64,000 nt of DNA from Pseudomonadota bacterium (GCA_023423975.1 JAFAEO010000001.1:124001-188000), one strand, 5' to 3'; shown: positions 51,134 to 60,722, numbered from the stretch's first letter. Notes: generated from the sequence alone by a model not told the origin. Numbers and translations: made by a program.

Positions 51134-52116
51134 GACAAATAAAGGCAATGCTGGCTGTGGGCATCACAGCAATGGTGACTGGCGCTACCGCTTTTGGCGC
51201 CCAGGCGGATGCAAATTGGCCCAACCGTACCATGACGCTTATCGTGCCCTTCGCGGCAGGAGGCGGAGGAGACACCTTGGCCAGACTGGTTGCAGACCCG
51301 CTGGCCAAAACGGTCGGGCAAAGTATCGTGGTGGAAAACCATCCCGGCGCAGGGGGTAATATCGGCAGTGCCGCCGCTGCACGCGCCAAGGCTGACGGAT
51401 ATACATTCCTGTATGGTACTAACGGCACTCAGGCGATCAACCATACACTGTATAAATCCGTAGGCTATAAGCCAGATCAGTTAAAAGCGGTGGGGCGCTT
51501 TTCAACGATCGAACTGACCATGGTCGTTGCGCGGGACAATGCAAAGGGAATCGGCACCATTGCCGACTTGCGCAAGTATCGCGCGGGGACAGACAAACCC
51601 TTGACCTGTGGTTCTGCCGGAAATGGCACATCATCACATCTTGCCTGCGAAATGTTCAAGAAGCAAACGGGCATGCCTGTTACCCACGTACCCTATAAAG
51701 GTAATGCAGCAGCCGTGACCGATATTATTGGCGGCCGAATAGATTTCATTATCGATGTCACGCCCAATGTTATTTCACAGATCAAAGCGGGAAGACTCAA
51801 AGCGCTCGCGGTCACGAGCAAGACCCCCAGCCCATCATTGCCCGGGGTACCCACTTTGGACGCCTCGGGGCTGAAAGGATTTGAATTTTATGCCTGGGAT
51901 GGATTATACGCACCGGCTGACACGCCACCGGAGGTCATTAATAAAATGAACGCGACTATTGATCAAACACTCAAGCTTAAGGAAACCGATCAGCGCCTGC
52001 GTGGCCGGGGCGCAGTCCCCTCTCCCATGACGCCGGAGCAGTTTCAGACATTCACTGAACAGGAAAAGCAGCGATTGGGCGCCATTGTCCGGGATATCGG
52101 CGCGACCGTGGATTGA
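51130..52116 (+). CDS. Bug/TctC-type periplasmic solute receptor
   Basis: 328 residues. A signal peptide ends near ADA at residue 26 (MVTGATAFGAQADA). The mature receptor has WPNRTMTLIVPFAAGGGGDT, VVENHPGAGGNIGSAAAARA, CGSAGNGTSSHLACEMFKKQ and THVPYKGNAAAVTDIIGGRI. It should bind a carboxylated compound for the operon. Translation is coupled to the membrane protein gene upstream. It is about as different from the receptors at 42532 and 44300 as they are from each other. Confidence 0.92.
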   Translation: MRQIKAMLAVGITAMVTGATAFGAQADANWPNRTMTLIVPFAAGGGGDTLARLVADPLAKTVGQSIVVENHPGAGGNIGSAAAARAKADGYTFLYGTNGTQAINHTLYKSVGYKPDQLKAVGRFSTIELTMVVARDNAKGIGTIADLRKYRAGTDKPLTCGSAGNGTSSHLACEMFKKQTGMPVTHVPYKGNAAAVTDIIGGRIDFIIDVTPNVISQIKAGRLKALAVTSKTPSPSLPGVPTLDASGLKGFEFYAWDGLYAPADTPPEVINKMNATIDQTLKLKETDQRLRGRGAVPSPMTPEQFQTFTEQEKQRLGAIVRDIGATVD

Positions 52117-52215
52117 ATCAGCCATGCCAGACATAACGGCGTCGGCGTTTCTGGCTATAATCTGGACTTACGTGGGCCGATTCCGCATGGCTGGCGCCGC
52201 CCTTATTTCATTTGC

Positions 52216-52908
52216 ATGTCCACACTAATAAAAACCGTCACAGAAGAATTACGCAGGCGAATCCTCAAAGGATCATTGCCAGCGGGTTCACGCATCAAGG
52301 AAATCGAGTTTTCTGCTGAGCTCAATGTTTCCCGTACGCCCTTGCGTCTTGCCCTGGGCGAACTGGAACGCCTGGGTTATGTTGAAAAATCTGGCCGCCA
52401 GGGGTTTCGGGTGCGCGAGATCAACATGGATGAAGTGGCCGAAGCACTGGAGCTGCGCGGTGTGCTGGAAGGCTACGCGGCGCGGCGGATCGCTGAAACT
52501 GCAATCTCTGATAAAGACAGTGCCTGGCTGCGCATGCTTGTGGACAAGGGCCGCGAGCTGATATGCTCGTGGACACGGGAAACGCGACAGCTGTTTGTCG
52601 AATCCTGGGCAGACAATAACAAGCAATTTCATGATGCCCTGATCACATTGGCACGCAATACCCATCTTGCCGAATCAATGCAGACGGTATCGCGAACCGT
52701 CTTTGCGCGCGCCAGCAATCTGGGGTCAATTGGCGACTATCCGGAGATAGAACTGGAGTTTTTTACTCGTGCTCAGGAAGATCACGAAGCGATCTTTGAG
52801 GCCATCATTCAACGGGAAGGAACGCGCGCCGAAGCGCTGTGCCGTGAACATGCGCGGCGAAGCATCGAAAATAAGAAAAAACTCAGTCAGCTTTCCGATT
52901 GCCGTTGA
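52216..52908 (+). CDS. GntR-family regulator (FCD subfamily)
   Basis: 230 residues. Winged helix: LKGSLPAGSRIKEIEFSAEL and NVSRTPLRLALGELERLGYV. FCD domain: ALELRGVLEGYAARRIAETA, NKQFHDALITLARNTHLAES and EDHEAIFEAIIQREGTRAEA, with the D/H residues that normally bind a metal and a carboxylate ligand. It follows the Bug receptor gene by 99 bases on the same strand and most likely regulates the operon at 49148-52116, perhaps through the TGCATGCA repeats. Confidence 0.88.
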   Translation: MSTLIKTVTEELRRRILKGSLPAGSRIKEIEFSAELNVSRTPLRLALGELERLGYVEKSGRQGFRVREINMDEVAEALELRGVLEGYAARRIAETAISDKDSAWLRMLVDKGRELICSWTRETRQLFVESWADNNKQFHDALITLARNTHLAESMQTVSRTVFARASNLGSIGDYPEIELEFFTRAQEDHEAIFEAIIQREGTRAEALCREHARRSIENKKKLSQLSDCR

Positions 52909-52991
52909 TTCTGCCGGCGTAGCAATCAATGACCACTGCCATTGATTGGCCAATTCGGCTATAACCGCTAGATTTGCACAGGAATTGCGTA

Positions 52992-53009
52992 TGTAGTAAC
53001 ATATCTACA
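52992..53009. promoter_or_regulatory. Operator candidate of the phd/vapC operon
   Basis: The inverted repeat TGTAG-TAACATAT-CTACA lies 32 bases before the antitoxin start, within a likely promoter (TTGCGTATG then TATCTACAATG). Antitoxins of the Phd/YefM type bind such palindromes and repress their own operon, more tightly in complex with the toxin. Confidence 0.5.
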
Positions 53010-53041
53010 ATGTTCGCATTCCCATTCAAATAGGTGCCACG

Positions 53042-53296
53042 ATGAACTTTACCAGCATGACCAGTCGCGAGTTCAACCAAGGGGCGAGTGAAGCAAAGCG
53101 CGCCGCAAACAATGGGCCGGTATTTATTACACACCGAGGCCGCCCAGCTCATGTGCTAATGAGCATCGAATTGTATCGACGCATTACCGGAAGCCAAAGA
53201 AAGATTGCCGATTTGCTGGCAATGCCCGGCATTGCCGACAGTGATTTTGAAACACCACGTTCGCCAGACCTGTCAAAATCTGCGGATTTTTCCTGA
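53042..53296 (+). CDS. Phd/YefM-family antitoxin
   Basis: 84 residues. The N-terminal Phd/YefM fold reads TSMTSREFNQGASEAKRAAN and GPVFITHRGRPAHVLMSIEL. The C-terminal tail (IADLLAMPGIADSDFETPRS) is the toxin-wrapping segment. The stop codon overlaps the start of the vapC gene (TGATG). It neutralises the PIN toxin and represses the operon. Confidence 0.92.
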   Translation: MNFTSMTSREFNQGASEAKRAANNGPVFITHRGRPAHVLMSIELYRRITGSQRKIADLLAMPGIADSDFETPRSPDLSKSADFS

Positions 53297-53718
53297 TGTT
53301 CCTGCTTGATACCAATGTGATCTCAGAATTGCGAAAAGTTCGCCTGGGTCGCGCCGACAAAAATGTAGCGCAGTGGGCAGACAGCGTGGACGCCATCGAC
53401 CTTTACTTGTCTGCGATCACCATACAGGAACTGGAACTAGGTGTGTTACTGGTCGAGCGTCGCGAACCGACACAAGGCGCTATTTTCCGCACATGGCTGG
53501 AGAACCATGTTTTGCCTGCTTTCTCCGGACGCATTCTACCTGTGGACATCGCAGTCGCTCAGCGTTGTGCACTGCTTCATGTACCAGATCCAAGACCAGC
53601 CATGGACAGCCTGATCGCGGCAACCGCACTTGTTCATGGCCTGACCTTAGTGACACGAAATGTGGCGGATTTTCAATCCTCTGGCGTGGTGATGCTCAAT
53701 CCATGGGAAGCCCGGTAA
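53296..53718 (+). CDS. vapC: VapC-type PIN-domain toxin (FitB-like)
   Basis: 140 residues, a complete PIN domain. Acidic metal-binding residues are D5 in LLDTNVISELRK, E in ITIQELELGV, D in RPAMDSLIAATA and D in TRNVADFQ. VapC toxins cut tRNA or rRNA when the antitoxin is degraded. The protein has the insertion between strands typical of the FitB group. Its start overlaps the antitoxin stop, and the pair looks functional. Confidence 0.93.
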   Translation: MFLLDTNVISELRKVRLGRADKNVAQWADSVDAIDLYLSAITIQELELGVLLVERREPTQGAIFRTWLENHVLPAFSGRILPVDIAVAQRCALLHVPDPRPAMDSLIAATALVHGLTLVTRNVADFQSSGVVMLNPWEAR

Positions 53719-53900
53719 TCAACAGCAAAGGTAGGGAAATATTTCCCGAACTGCACGTCAGCATCAACCTGTTTCATTCGAATACCATAAGCCATATGTG
53801 ATGCACACGGCCCTGCACAAGCTTTAACCACAGCTGACGCGCCTGTTATACTAATCTGGTCATTCTCATCTTAGATTCGTAATAGATCGCCCTGCTTCGA

Positions 53901-55880
53901 TTGACCCAAACATCCATTTCCAACATCCTTCCGCCCGTACTCGCCGGCCCGATCCTGCGTCGCCTGGAACCCAGCCGCCTCGTGCTTTGGCTGGTCGGCA
54001 GCGTACCGCTTAATTTTACGCTGCTGCTCGCCCCAGCTGGCCAATCGCCCAGGCGAGTGACGCTTGATACGACAAGCTGTCGCGTCATGCCCTTTGGCCG
54101 TCATGCCTTTTTGCATCTGATCGATGTCGCCCTGTCCGAGCAGCTACCGCAGGACACGGTCATTGCCTATGATCTGGTCGCGACCCTGGCCAACGGGGTT
54201 GAAGCGAATATTGCACAATGGGCGCCGCATCTGCTGCATGAAGGCGCCACTCAGCCTACCCTGGTGCTGCGCAGTCGTGCCGACGACATTCTCTTTGGCT
54301 CATGTCGCAAGCCGCATCACCCAGCGCGCGATGGGCTGGCGCGTGCCGACGAGCTGTTGGCCGGGCACATCGGGCAGGCCGACACACGACCGGCCATGCT
54401 CATGTTATGTGGCGACCAGATTTATGCTGATGACGTGGCCGGCCCCATGCTGGCGGCCATACACGCATTGATTGATCGCCTGGGCCTGTACGGCGAATAT
54501 CTTGAAGGCGCCGTTGTAGCCGACAGCGAAGCGCTGTACGCTCACCCGGCAGGCTATTACCGCCGCGAAGACCTGCTGCCCGCATTCAAATCGAACGAGG
54601 CGCTGCGTGAACGCTTCTTTGGCGGCGTGGAAAAACCGATTTTTACGACCACCAGCGCACACAACCACCTGGTTACACTGGCCGAAGTCATGGCCATGTA
54701 TCTGCTGGTCTGGTCGCCTGTACCGTGGCAACTCGTGCCCGAACCGCCCATGCCTGCGCTTGATGTCGAACACGCACGCCAATGGCAAAGCGAAATCGGT
54801 ATACTGCAGGGCTTCCGTGGCGAGCTGCCCAAGGCTTCGCGCCTGCTGGCGCATGTCCAGACCCTGATGATCTTTGATGATCATGACATTACCGATGACT
54901 GGAATTTGTCGGCCAAGTGGGCCACCACTGCCTATGAACATCCATTTTCGCGGCGCATCGTCGGCAACGCGCTGGTGGCCTACATGCTATGCCAGGGTTG
55001 GGGCAATCGCCCCGATGTGTTCGACGCAGTACTGGATGACATGAGCGCCCTTGCCGCTACGCCAGACACTACAGGTCACCTGAACGCCGCCGCGCAGGAC
55101 GCGCTGATCACGCGCCTGCTGTCATTCAGCCAATGGGACTACGTGCTACGCACACAGCCGACCGTGATCGTCCTTGATACGCGCACACGCCGCTGGCACA
55201 GCAGGAGATTGCCCAGCCGCCCGTCCGGACTGATGGACTGGGAGTCTTTGACCGACTTGCAGCATGAATTGCTGGACGAAACGGCCGCCGTGATCGTCTC
55301 GCCCACGCCCATGTTTGGTGTCAAACTGATTGAAGTGGTGCAGCGCCTATGCACCTTCGCCGGCCACGCCCTGACGGTTGACGCAGAAAACTGGATGACG
55401 CATCGCGGTTCAGCCAGCGTCATGCTCAACATCTTCCGCCATTCGCGCACACCGGGCAATTACGTTATCCTGTCGGGCGACGTGCACTATTCCTTTGCGT
55501 ACGATGTGCAGGTCCGCGACCGCGATCGCACGCCGCACATCTGGCAGATCACCAGCAGCGGCATCAAGAATGAATTTCCACGGCGGCTGCTGGACTGGCT
55601 GGATCGCCTTAACCGCTGGCTTTATTCACCACGCTCGCCACTGAACTGGTTTACGCAACGGCGACACCTGCAGATACAGCCACGCCTGCCGGATCAACGC
55701 CGTAGCGGCGAACGCTTATGGAACAGCGCGGGCATTGGCCAAATACTGCTCGACGCGCAGGGGCGCCCCGCACGCATTCTGCAACACAATGCAGACGGCC
55801 GCCCTTCCACCGAATTTCTGGCGCCGGAACAGGACGTGTCCGCTGCAGCGGTTGCAGAACAACCAGGCGCGGGTGATTAG
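53901..55880 (+). CDS. PhoD-like metallophosphatase family protein
   Basis: 659 residues from a TTG at 53901; no better ATG or GTG with a ribosome-binding site is evident, so the start is uncertain. An N-terminal beta-rich region of about 130 residues precedes a PhoD-type metallophosphatase domain: ILFGSCRKPHHP, MLMLCGDQIYADD near residue 175, LMIFDDHDITDDWNLS near 330 and YVILSGDVHYSFAYDV near 525 supply the metal ligands. There is no Tat or Sec signal, unlike secreted PhoD phosphatases, so it probably works in the cytoplasm. The substrate is unknown. The gene stands alone. Confidence 0.85.
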   Translation: MTQTSISNILPPVLAGPILRRLEPSRLVLWLVGSVPLNFTLLLAPAGQSPRRVTLDTTSCRVMPFGRHAFLHLIDVALSEQLPQDTVIAYDLVATLANGVEANIAQWAPHLLHEGATQPTLVLRSRADDILFGSCRKPHHPARDGLARADELLAGHIGQADTRPAMLMLCGDQIYADDVAGPMLAAIHALIDRLGLYGEYLEGAVVADSEALYAHPAGYYRREDLLPAFKSNEALRERFFGGVEKPIFTTTSAHNHLVTLAEVMAMYLLVWSPVPWQLVPEPPMPALDVEHARQWQSEIGILQGFRGELPKASRLLAHVQTLMIFDDHDITDDWNLSAKWATTAYEHPFSRRIVGNALVAYMLCQGWGNRPDVFDAVLDDMSALAATPDTTGHLNAAAQDALITRLLSFSQWDYVLRTQPTVIVLDTRTRRWHSRRLPSRPSGLMDWESLTDLQHELLDETAAVIVSPTPMFGVKLIEVVQRLCTFAGHALTVDAENWMTHRGSASVMLNIFRHSRTPGNYVILSGDVHYSFAYDVQVRDRDRTPHIWQITSSGIKNEFPRRLLDWLDRLNRWLYSPRSPLNWFTQRRHLQIQPRLPDQRRSGERLWNSAGIGQILLDAQGRPARILQHNADGRPSTEFLAPEQDVSAAAVAEQPGAGD

Positions 55881-56008
55881 TTCAAGCGAATGCGTTGGCC
55901 GGGGTGATTGCCATTACCACAAGTCAATATTCCGGTCGCGCTGTCTTGATTGCGCGGCGCTTGCGGGCCTTGCGCCCTACAGTACCAGCGCCCGCGTGCC
56001 GCTCAGAC

Positions 56009-56956
56009 TCAGTACTGCGCCAGGATATTAAATAATGCCTGGCCGATCTGCGGCAGAAAGGTGATGTCTTCAGACACTGCCTTGCCATGGGAAAAAACCA
56101 CGACTGTAATGGCGCCGTACGCTTTGCAATGATCCTGCGGCAGCAGAAAATGCGCGCTGTCGTGCCTGTTGTAGCTAGACAGCGCATCGCCAGTCCAGCC
56201 ATTCCACCCTGCCTTGGAATAGTATTCCAGGTTTTGCGGCAGATGCTCGCCCAGGAATCCATTTACCTGCGAATGTGGCAAAGCCTTGAAGTCTGGCGCC
56301 AAAGAGCGCTTCAGATACTTTGCCGCCCTCTGGCTCACCGCTGCGTCCAGGAATGTCCCGCTGCAGATTTCACTAAGCAGGCGTGCCACAAAGTCGCTGC
56401 TAAGGCAGTTGTGATTATTTTTTCCGTCCAGCGTGACAAAGAGCCGTTCCCGCCCGTAGCGATCGTCATCCATGAGTTTCTGGCAAACATTGATACCCTG
56501 TGCCTCCGACCAGTCCAGACCACCAAAGAATCGGTTCACGCCCTGGCGCTGTTCAAACCATTGCTTCATCTGCGCCTCTGGCAACAGCGTATCGCCAGTA
56601 GTGCCCGATAGCATGTCAATGACATAATTGGTCGCGTTATTGCTTGACCACAGAATCATGTCTGTGATGGCGCGATCCAATTCATCATGCGGCGCCATCT
56701 TACCCTCGCACAAAGCCGCCTGCGCGGCAGCCAGATAAGCTACCTTGACAACACTAGCCGGATAAAATTGCCGTTGGCCCTGCCAGGAAAACCCTTCAAG
56801 CCTGCCGGCATTCCCAACTGCACTTGCTCTCGGAAACAAATGCAAGGTAATGCTCGAATCGGCCAGGTCATGAGCCAGGGGTGCAAATATCTGCCGCACA
56901 GACGACAGCAGGCGCTGCCCGAGTTGGCTCGATTGTTCTGTTTGTTGGTAATACAT
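56009..56956 (-). CDS. Class A beta-lactamase-like serine hydrolase
   Basis: 315 residues. The catalytic triad of motifs of penicillin-recognising enzymes is complete: S68-V-V-K71 (YPASVVKVAYLA), S105-N-N107 (WSSNNATNYVID) and K248-A-G250 (YYSKAGWNGW), the last varying from KTG. There is no signal peptide, so it likely stays in the cytoplasm, which speaks against a resistance enzyme. It is the last gene of the oligopeptide importer operon, ten bases behind the second ATPase. A role in hydrolysing an imported peptide, amide or beta-lactam-like compound is likely. Confidence 0.82.
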   Translation of the reverse strand: MYYQQTEQSSQLGQRLLSSVRQIFAPLAHDLADSSITLHLFPRASAVGNAGRLEGFSWQGQRQFYPASVVKVAYLAAAQAALCEGKMAPHDELDRAITDMILWSSNNATNYVIDMLSGTTGDTLLPEAQMKQWFEQRQGVNRFFGGLDWSEAQGINVCQKLMDDDRYGRERLFVTLDGKNNHNCLSSDFVARLLSEICSGTFLDAAVSQRAAKYLKRSLAPDFKALPHSQVNGFLGEHLPQNLEYYSKAGWNGWTGDALSSYNRHDSAHFLLPQDHCKAYGAITVVVFSHGKAVSEDITFLPQIGQALFNILAQY

Positions 56957-56966
56957 AGAAAATTTC

Positions 56967-57965
56967 CTAGATTTCTGCCAATCGTATGCATCTGGCGCGT
57001 TGCGTACCAGAAACGGGTATCAGGTCTGGATGGCTTTGCCTGCAGCGTTCTGTCACGTAAGGACAACGACTCGAGAACGCGCAGCCTGCAATGGTTTCGT
57101 GTGGATCGGGCAGTTCGCCTTCCAGAATCGCAGATGGATTCCTGATCGAGGGGTCGGCAATCGGAATGGCAGAAAGCAATGCCCGCGTATAGGGATGCCG
57201 GGGCCGGGAAAAGATATCATCCTTGGTACCCTCCTCCACAATTTCGCCCAGGTACATCACCAGTACGCGATCGCTCACGCGCTTGACCACGTTCAGGTCA
57301 TGGGCGACGAACAGAAACGCGACCCGCAGCTTTTGTCGGATCTCCTCGAACAGATTGATAATCTGCGCCTGCACCGACGCATCCAGCGCGGATACAGGTT
57401 CGTCCGCAATAATCAGTTGCGGGTTGACGGCCAGTGCCCGCGCAATGGATACGCGTTGGCGCTGACCACCACTTAAGGCATAAGGAAACTTCTGTTTCAG
57501 TGACAGCGGCAAGCCGACAATGCCAAGTAACCGGTCCACCTCAGCGGCCAGATCGCCCTTGCTGCGCGCTGCGACATGCGTGGCCAGCGCCTCTTTGAGC
57601 AAGCGCCCGATGGTAAATCGCGGATTCAGCGACGAATACGGATCCTGGAACACCATCTGAATCCGGGTGCTGCGTTCGAATCGGCTGAACTGGTCCATTG
57701 ATCTGCCGTCTGACCAGGTGACCGTTCCACCCGAGGGACTTTGCAATCCGACGATGCATTTTCCCAGCGTGCTTTTGCCGCAACCGGATTCGCCCACCAC
57801 ACCAACGATCTCGCCTTCGTTCACGTGCAGCGACACGCCTTTGAGCGCGTGCAGAAAGCCCGCCTGTTTGCCACTGAGAAAATCGCCCAGGCCTCGTCGG
57901 CTGCCATAGCGCTTTTGCAGATTCTCTACGGCCAGCAGAGCCGGCGCATGCGATTCACTTACCAC
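56967..57965 (-). CDS. Dipeptide/oligopeptide ABC transporter ATPase (OppF/DppF type)
   Basis: 332 residues. Walker A GESGCGKSTLGK, Q-loop MVFQDPYSSLNPRFTIGRLL, signature LSGGQRQRVSIARALAV, Walker B LIIADEPVSALD and switch FVAHDLNVV are intact. The C-terminal oligo_HPY segment (HPYTRALLSAIPIADP) with the cysteine motif CAFSSRCPYVTERC can bind an iron-sulphur cluster in this family. It forms the ATPase pair with the upstream gene, which it overlaps by seven bases. Confidence 0.94.
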   Translation of the reverse strand: MVSESHAPALLAVENLQKRYGSRRGLGDFLSGKQAGFLHALKGVSLHVNEGEIVGVVGESGCGKSTLGKCIVGLQSPSGGTVTWSDGRSMDQFSRFERSTRIQMVFQDPYSSLNPRFTIGRLLKEALATHVAARSKGDLAAEVDRLLGIVGLPLSLKQKFPYALSGGQRQRVSIARALAVNPQLIIADEPVSALDASVQAQIINLFEEIRQKLRVAFLFVAHDLNVVKRVSDRVLVMYLGEIVEEGTKDDIFSRPRHPYTRALLSAIPIADPSIRNPSAILEGELPDPHETIAGCAFSSRCPYVTERCRQSHPDLIPVSGTQRARCIRLAEI

Positions 57966-58951
57966 AGCGCTTCCTCCTTGCGATGACAGGCACAGGCGTG
58001 TGCCGGCGTCAGTTGTTCACTCTCCGGGCTCTCGATACGACATCGTTCGATTGCAAACTTGCAGCGTGGATGAAAACGGCAACCGGCAGGATAGTTTCCG
58101 GCGGCAGGCGGCTCTCCGGCAATCGGCTCCAGCTTATGCAGCGGATCGACATGCGCCGGCAATGCATTGAGCAGCGCCCGCGTGTAGGGATGGCGTGGAT
58201 TGGCAAAGATTTCGGCCACGCTGCCGCTTTCCACAATTTTGCCGGCATACATGACTGCCATATCATCGCAATGCTGGGCAACGACACCCAGGTCGTGCGT
58301 GACCAGCAATACCGACATTCCCACGCGCTCGCGCAGCTCGTGCAGCAGCCGCAAAACCTGGGCCTGGATGGTGACATCCAGCGCCGTGGTAGGCTCATCG
58401 GCAATCAGCAGCTCTGGCGCACAGGACAGCGCCATGGCAATCAGCACCCGCTGGCGCAGCCCCCCGCTCAATTCATGCGGCCAGGCATGAAAGCGTCGTT
58501 CTGCAGAGGTAATGCCCACTTCGCGTAGCAGCCCCACTACCTTTTCCCTGACCTGGGCTGACGACAAGCCTGCATGGTTGCGCCGTACAATTTCTGCCAC
58601 CTGATCGCCCACCCGCATGGTCGGATTCAACGCGGTCATGGGATCCTGGAAAATCATGGAAATCTTGCGGCCGCGCACTTGCGTCAGCTGCTGCTCGTCC
58701 ATTGCAGCCAGATCCTTGCCGTCAAACAGGATCCGCCCCTGTTCAATCACAAAGGGCGAGCCACCGAACAGGCGGATAATCGAACGGCAGGTGGTACTTT
58801 TTCCACACCCGGACTCGCCCACCAGGCCAAATACGCGGCCTTTTTTAACCTGGAACGTCACGCCTTCGATAGCCATCTGTGCGCGACCACGCTGACCAAA
58901 ACCGGCGTGCAGGTTCTCGACCTGAAGTACATGATCGGTTGCCACATTCAT
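57959..58951 (-). CDS. Dipeptide/oligopeptide ABC transporter ATPase (OppD/DppD type)
   Basis: 330 residues. Walker A GESGCGKSTTCRS, MIFQDPMTALNPTMRVGDQV, signature LSGGLRQRVLIAMALSC, Walker B LLIADEPTTALDVTIQAQVL and switch LVTHDLGVVAQHCD. The C-terminal part has HPYTRALLNALPAHVD and CRFHPRCKFAIERC, the cysteine motif of the family. It energises uptake with the OppF-type protein and overlaps the oppC-type gene by four bases. Confidence 0.94.
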   Translation of the reverse strand: MNVATDHVLQVENLHAGFGQRGRAQMAIEGVTFQVKKGRVFGLVGESGCGKSTTCRSIIRLFGGSPFVIEQGRILFDGKDLAAMDEQQLTQVRGRKISMIFQDPMTALNPTMRVGDQVAEIVRRNHAGLSSAQVREKVVGLLREVGITSAERRFHAWPHELSGGLRQRVLIAMALSCAPELLIADEPTTALDVTIQAQVLRLLHELRERVGMSVLLVTHDLGVVAQHCDDMAVMYAGKIVESGSVAEIFANPRHPYTRALLNALPAHVDPLHKLEPIAGEPPAAGNYPAGCRFHPRCKFAIERCRIESPESEQLTPAHACACHRKEEALW

Positions 58952-59787
58952 GATTTCACCCTGAGTTGATTATCAATCCCGTCGCCCAGCAGGGAGAACG
59001 TCACGCCGATATAGATGATCATGATTCCCGGAAACACGGATATCCACCACGCATCGAATATGTAATTGCGCCCTTCGGCGATCATCACCCCCAGCTCAGG
59101 CGTGGGTGGCTGTATGCCCAGTCCCAGAAACCCCAGGGAGGTCACCGCCAGAATAGTCAGGACGACGTCGGCCATCATGAACACAATGGCAGGTGTAATG
59201 ACATTAGGCAGAATATGCAGAAATAGAATCCGCAAGTGGCTATAGCCCATGACCCGAGCCGATTGAACATATTCAGTGGTCTTGACCAGCAGCACTTCGC
59301 CGCGCACGATTCGCGCAAAGGAAATCCAGACCACCAGCGTAAAGGCCAGATACATGTTCTGCGTGCTTGGTCCCAGCGAACCAACAATGGCAATGACCAG
59401 CACGTAAAACGGAAACGCCCAGACAATATCAACGATACGCATAATCAGCGTATCCAGCCACCCGCCTACATAACCCGATATCAAGCCGATCAGCGAACCG
59501 GTTACGAATGGAATCAGCACGCAGACCGCCACGATTTCCAGATCCGTCTTGAGCGCTTCAATCGACCGCCACAATACCTGCCTACCAAGGTCGTCGGTGC
59601 CAAAGAGGTACTGCAGATTCGGGCCCTGAAGACTGCTGTCAAAATTGATCTCGGACGTATCTATCTGAAATACTGCCGGAACCACATAAGCCACTAGAAT
59701 CAAGAGCATGAATAGGGCCAGGCCCGCCCACAATGAATAATTCTGCGCAAGCCGTCCGCTGCGCCACCCGCTCAATATCGTCTTCAT
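58948..59787 (-). CDS. Dipeptide/oligopeptide ABC transporter permease (OppC/DppC type)
   Basis: 279 residues with six hydrophobic segments. Typical parts are SLQGPNLQYLFGTDDLGRQV (the LGTDxLGRD motif), VRGEVLLVKTTEYVQSARVM (the EAA loop region) and ILPNVITPAIVFMMADVVLT. It forms the channel with the OppB-type protein. Starts and stops overlap by four bases on both sides. Confidence 0.93.
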   Translation of the reverse strand: MKTILSGWRSGRLAQNYSLWAGLALFMLLILVAYVVPAVFQIDTSEINFDSSLQGPNLQYLFGTDDLGRQVLWRSIEALKTDLEIVAVCVLIPFVTGSLIGLISGYVGGWLDTLIMRIVDIVWAFPFYVLVIAIVGSLGPSTQNMYLAFTLVVWISFARIVRGEVLLVKTTEYVQSARVMGYSHLRILFLHILPNVITPAIVFMMADVVLTILAVTSLGFLGLGIQPPTPELGVMIAEGRNYIFDAWWISVFPGIMIIYIGVTFSLLGDGIDNQLRVKS

Positions 59788-60722
59788 GAAATTTCCACCC
59801 TGGGGTCGGCAACCACATAGGCCAGATCAGCCGCCAGGTTGATCAATACAACCAGTACAGCAAAGGTCACGGTCAGCCCCTGCACCATGGGATAATCACG
59901 CGCAGCAATGGATGAGACCATTAATCCACCCAGGCCTGGCAGGGCAAACACGGCTTCAATGACCACTGTGCCACCGATGACCCAACTGGTATGCACCCCA
60001 AGCACCGAGATCGTGGAGAGTAACGAATTACGGAATACATGACGCCGGAGAATCTGCATTCGACTCATGCCTTTGGCATAGGCGGTATCAATATAATCGG
60101 CATTGAGTACTGCAATAATCGAGCTTCTCAGGGAACGTACGGTCAGGGCCGCGGTACTTAACGCGATGACCAGGGCTGGGAGAAACAACGAATGCAAAAG
60201 GCCGAAAAAGCCGCCATTGAGTCCGGACACCGGAAAGATCGGGATATAGACCGAGAACACCAGAACCAGCAGGATACCCAGCCAGAACGCCGGCATCGAC
60301 ATAAAACAGATAAACAGAAACTTGATCAGATTATCGGTCGTCTGATTCTTGCGTAGTGCTGCCAGGAAAGCCAGTGGAATGGTCAACACAATTGCAATAA
60401 CCGTACTGTAGGCAACAAGCGCCAGCGTCACCCATAGACGGTCAAAAATCAGTGGCCCCACCGAGGTCCGGAAGGCAATCGACGTGCCGAAGTCACCCCT
60501 GAGACAGTCCAGCAAAAACTGAAAATACTGAACCACCAGTGGTTTATCCAGGCCCAGCTGATGCTGCAGTTTGGCGATATCCTCGGCCGTACCCCGGCTT
60601 CCCAGCAACAGCGTTGCCGGGTCCCCGGGCATGACCCGCAAGAGCAGAAAGGCCAGAATCGTGATGCCCAGCAATACCGGGATCAACTGCACCAACCGTA
60701 AGACAATAAAACGCAATATCAC
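59784..60722 (-). CDS. Dipeptide/oligopeptide ABC transporter permease (OppB/DppB type)
   Basis: 312 residues with six membrane segments. Hallmarks are RLVQLIPVLLGITILAFLLL, MPGDPATLLLG, the LGLDKPLVVQYFQFLLDCLR segment and the EAA-like loop TAYAKGMSRMQILRRHVFRN. It lies 33 bases behind the binding-protein gene and is the first membrane subunit in the operon. Confidence 0.93.
   Translation of the reverse strand: MILRFIVLRLVQLIPVLLGITILAFLLLRVMPGDPATLLLGSRGTAEDIAKLQHQLGLDKPLVVQYFQFLLDCLRGDFGTSIAFRTSVGPLIFDRLWVTLALVAYSTVIAIVLTIPLAFLAALRKNQTTDNLIKFLFICFMSMPAFWLGILLVLVFSVYIPIFPVSGLNGGFFGLLHSLFLPALVIALSTAALTVRSLRSSIIAVLNADYIDTAYAKGMSRMQILRRHVFRNSLLSTISVLGVHTSWVIGGTVVIEAVFALPGLGGLMVSSIAARDYPMVQGLTVTFAVLVVLINLAADLAYVVADPRVEIS

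Noticed and set aside
53373..53801. A 142-residue plus-strand frame overlapping vapC.
   Set aside because: It is a shifted reading of the PIN toxin gene with a C-, H- and R-rich composition.
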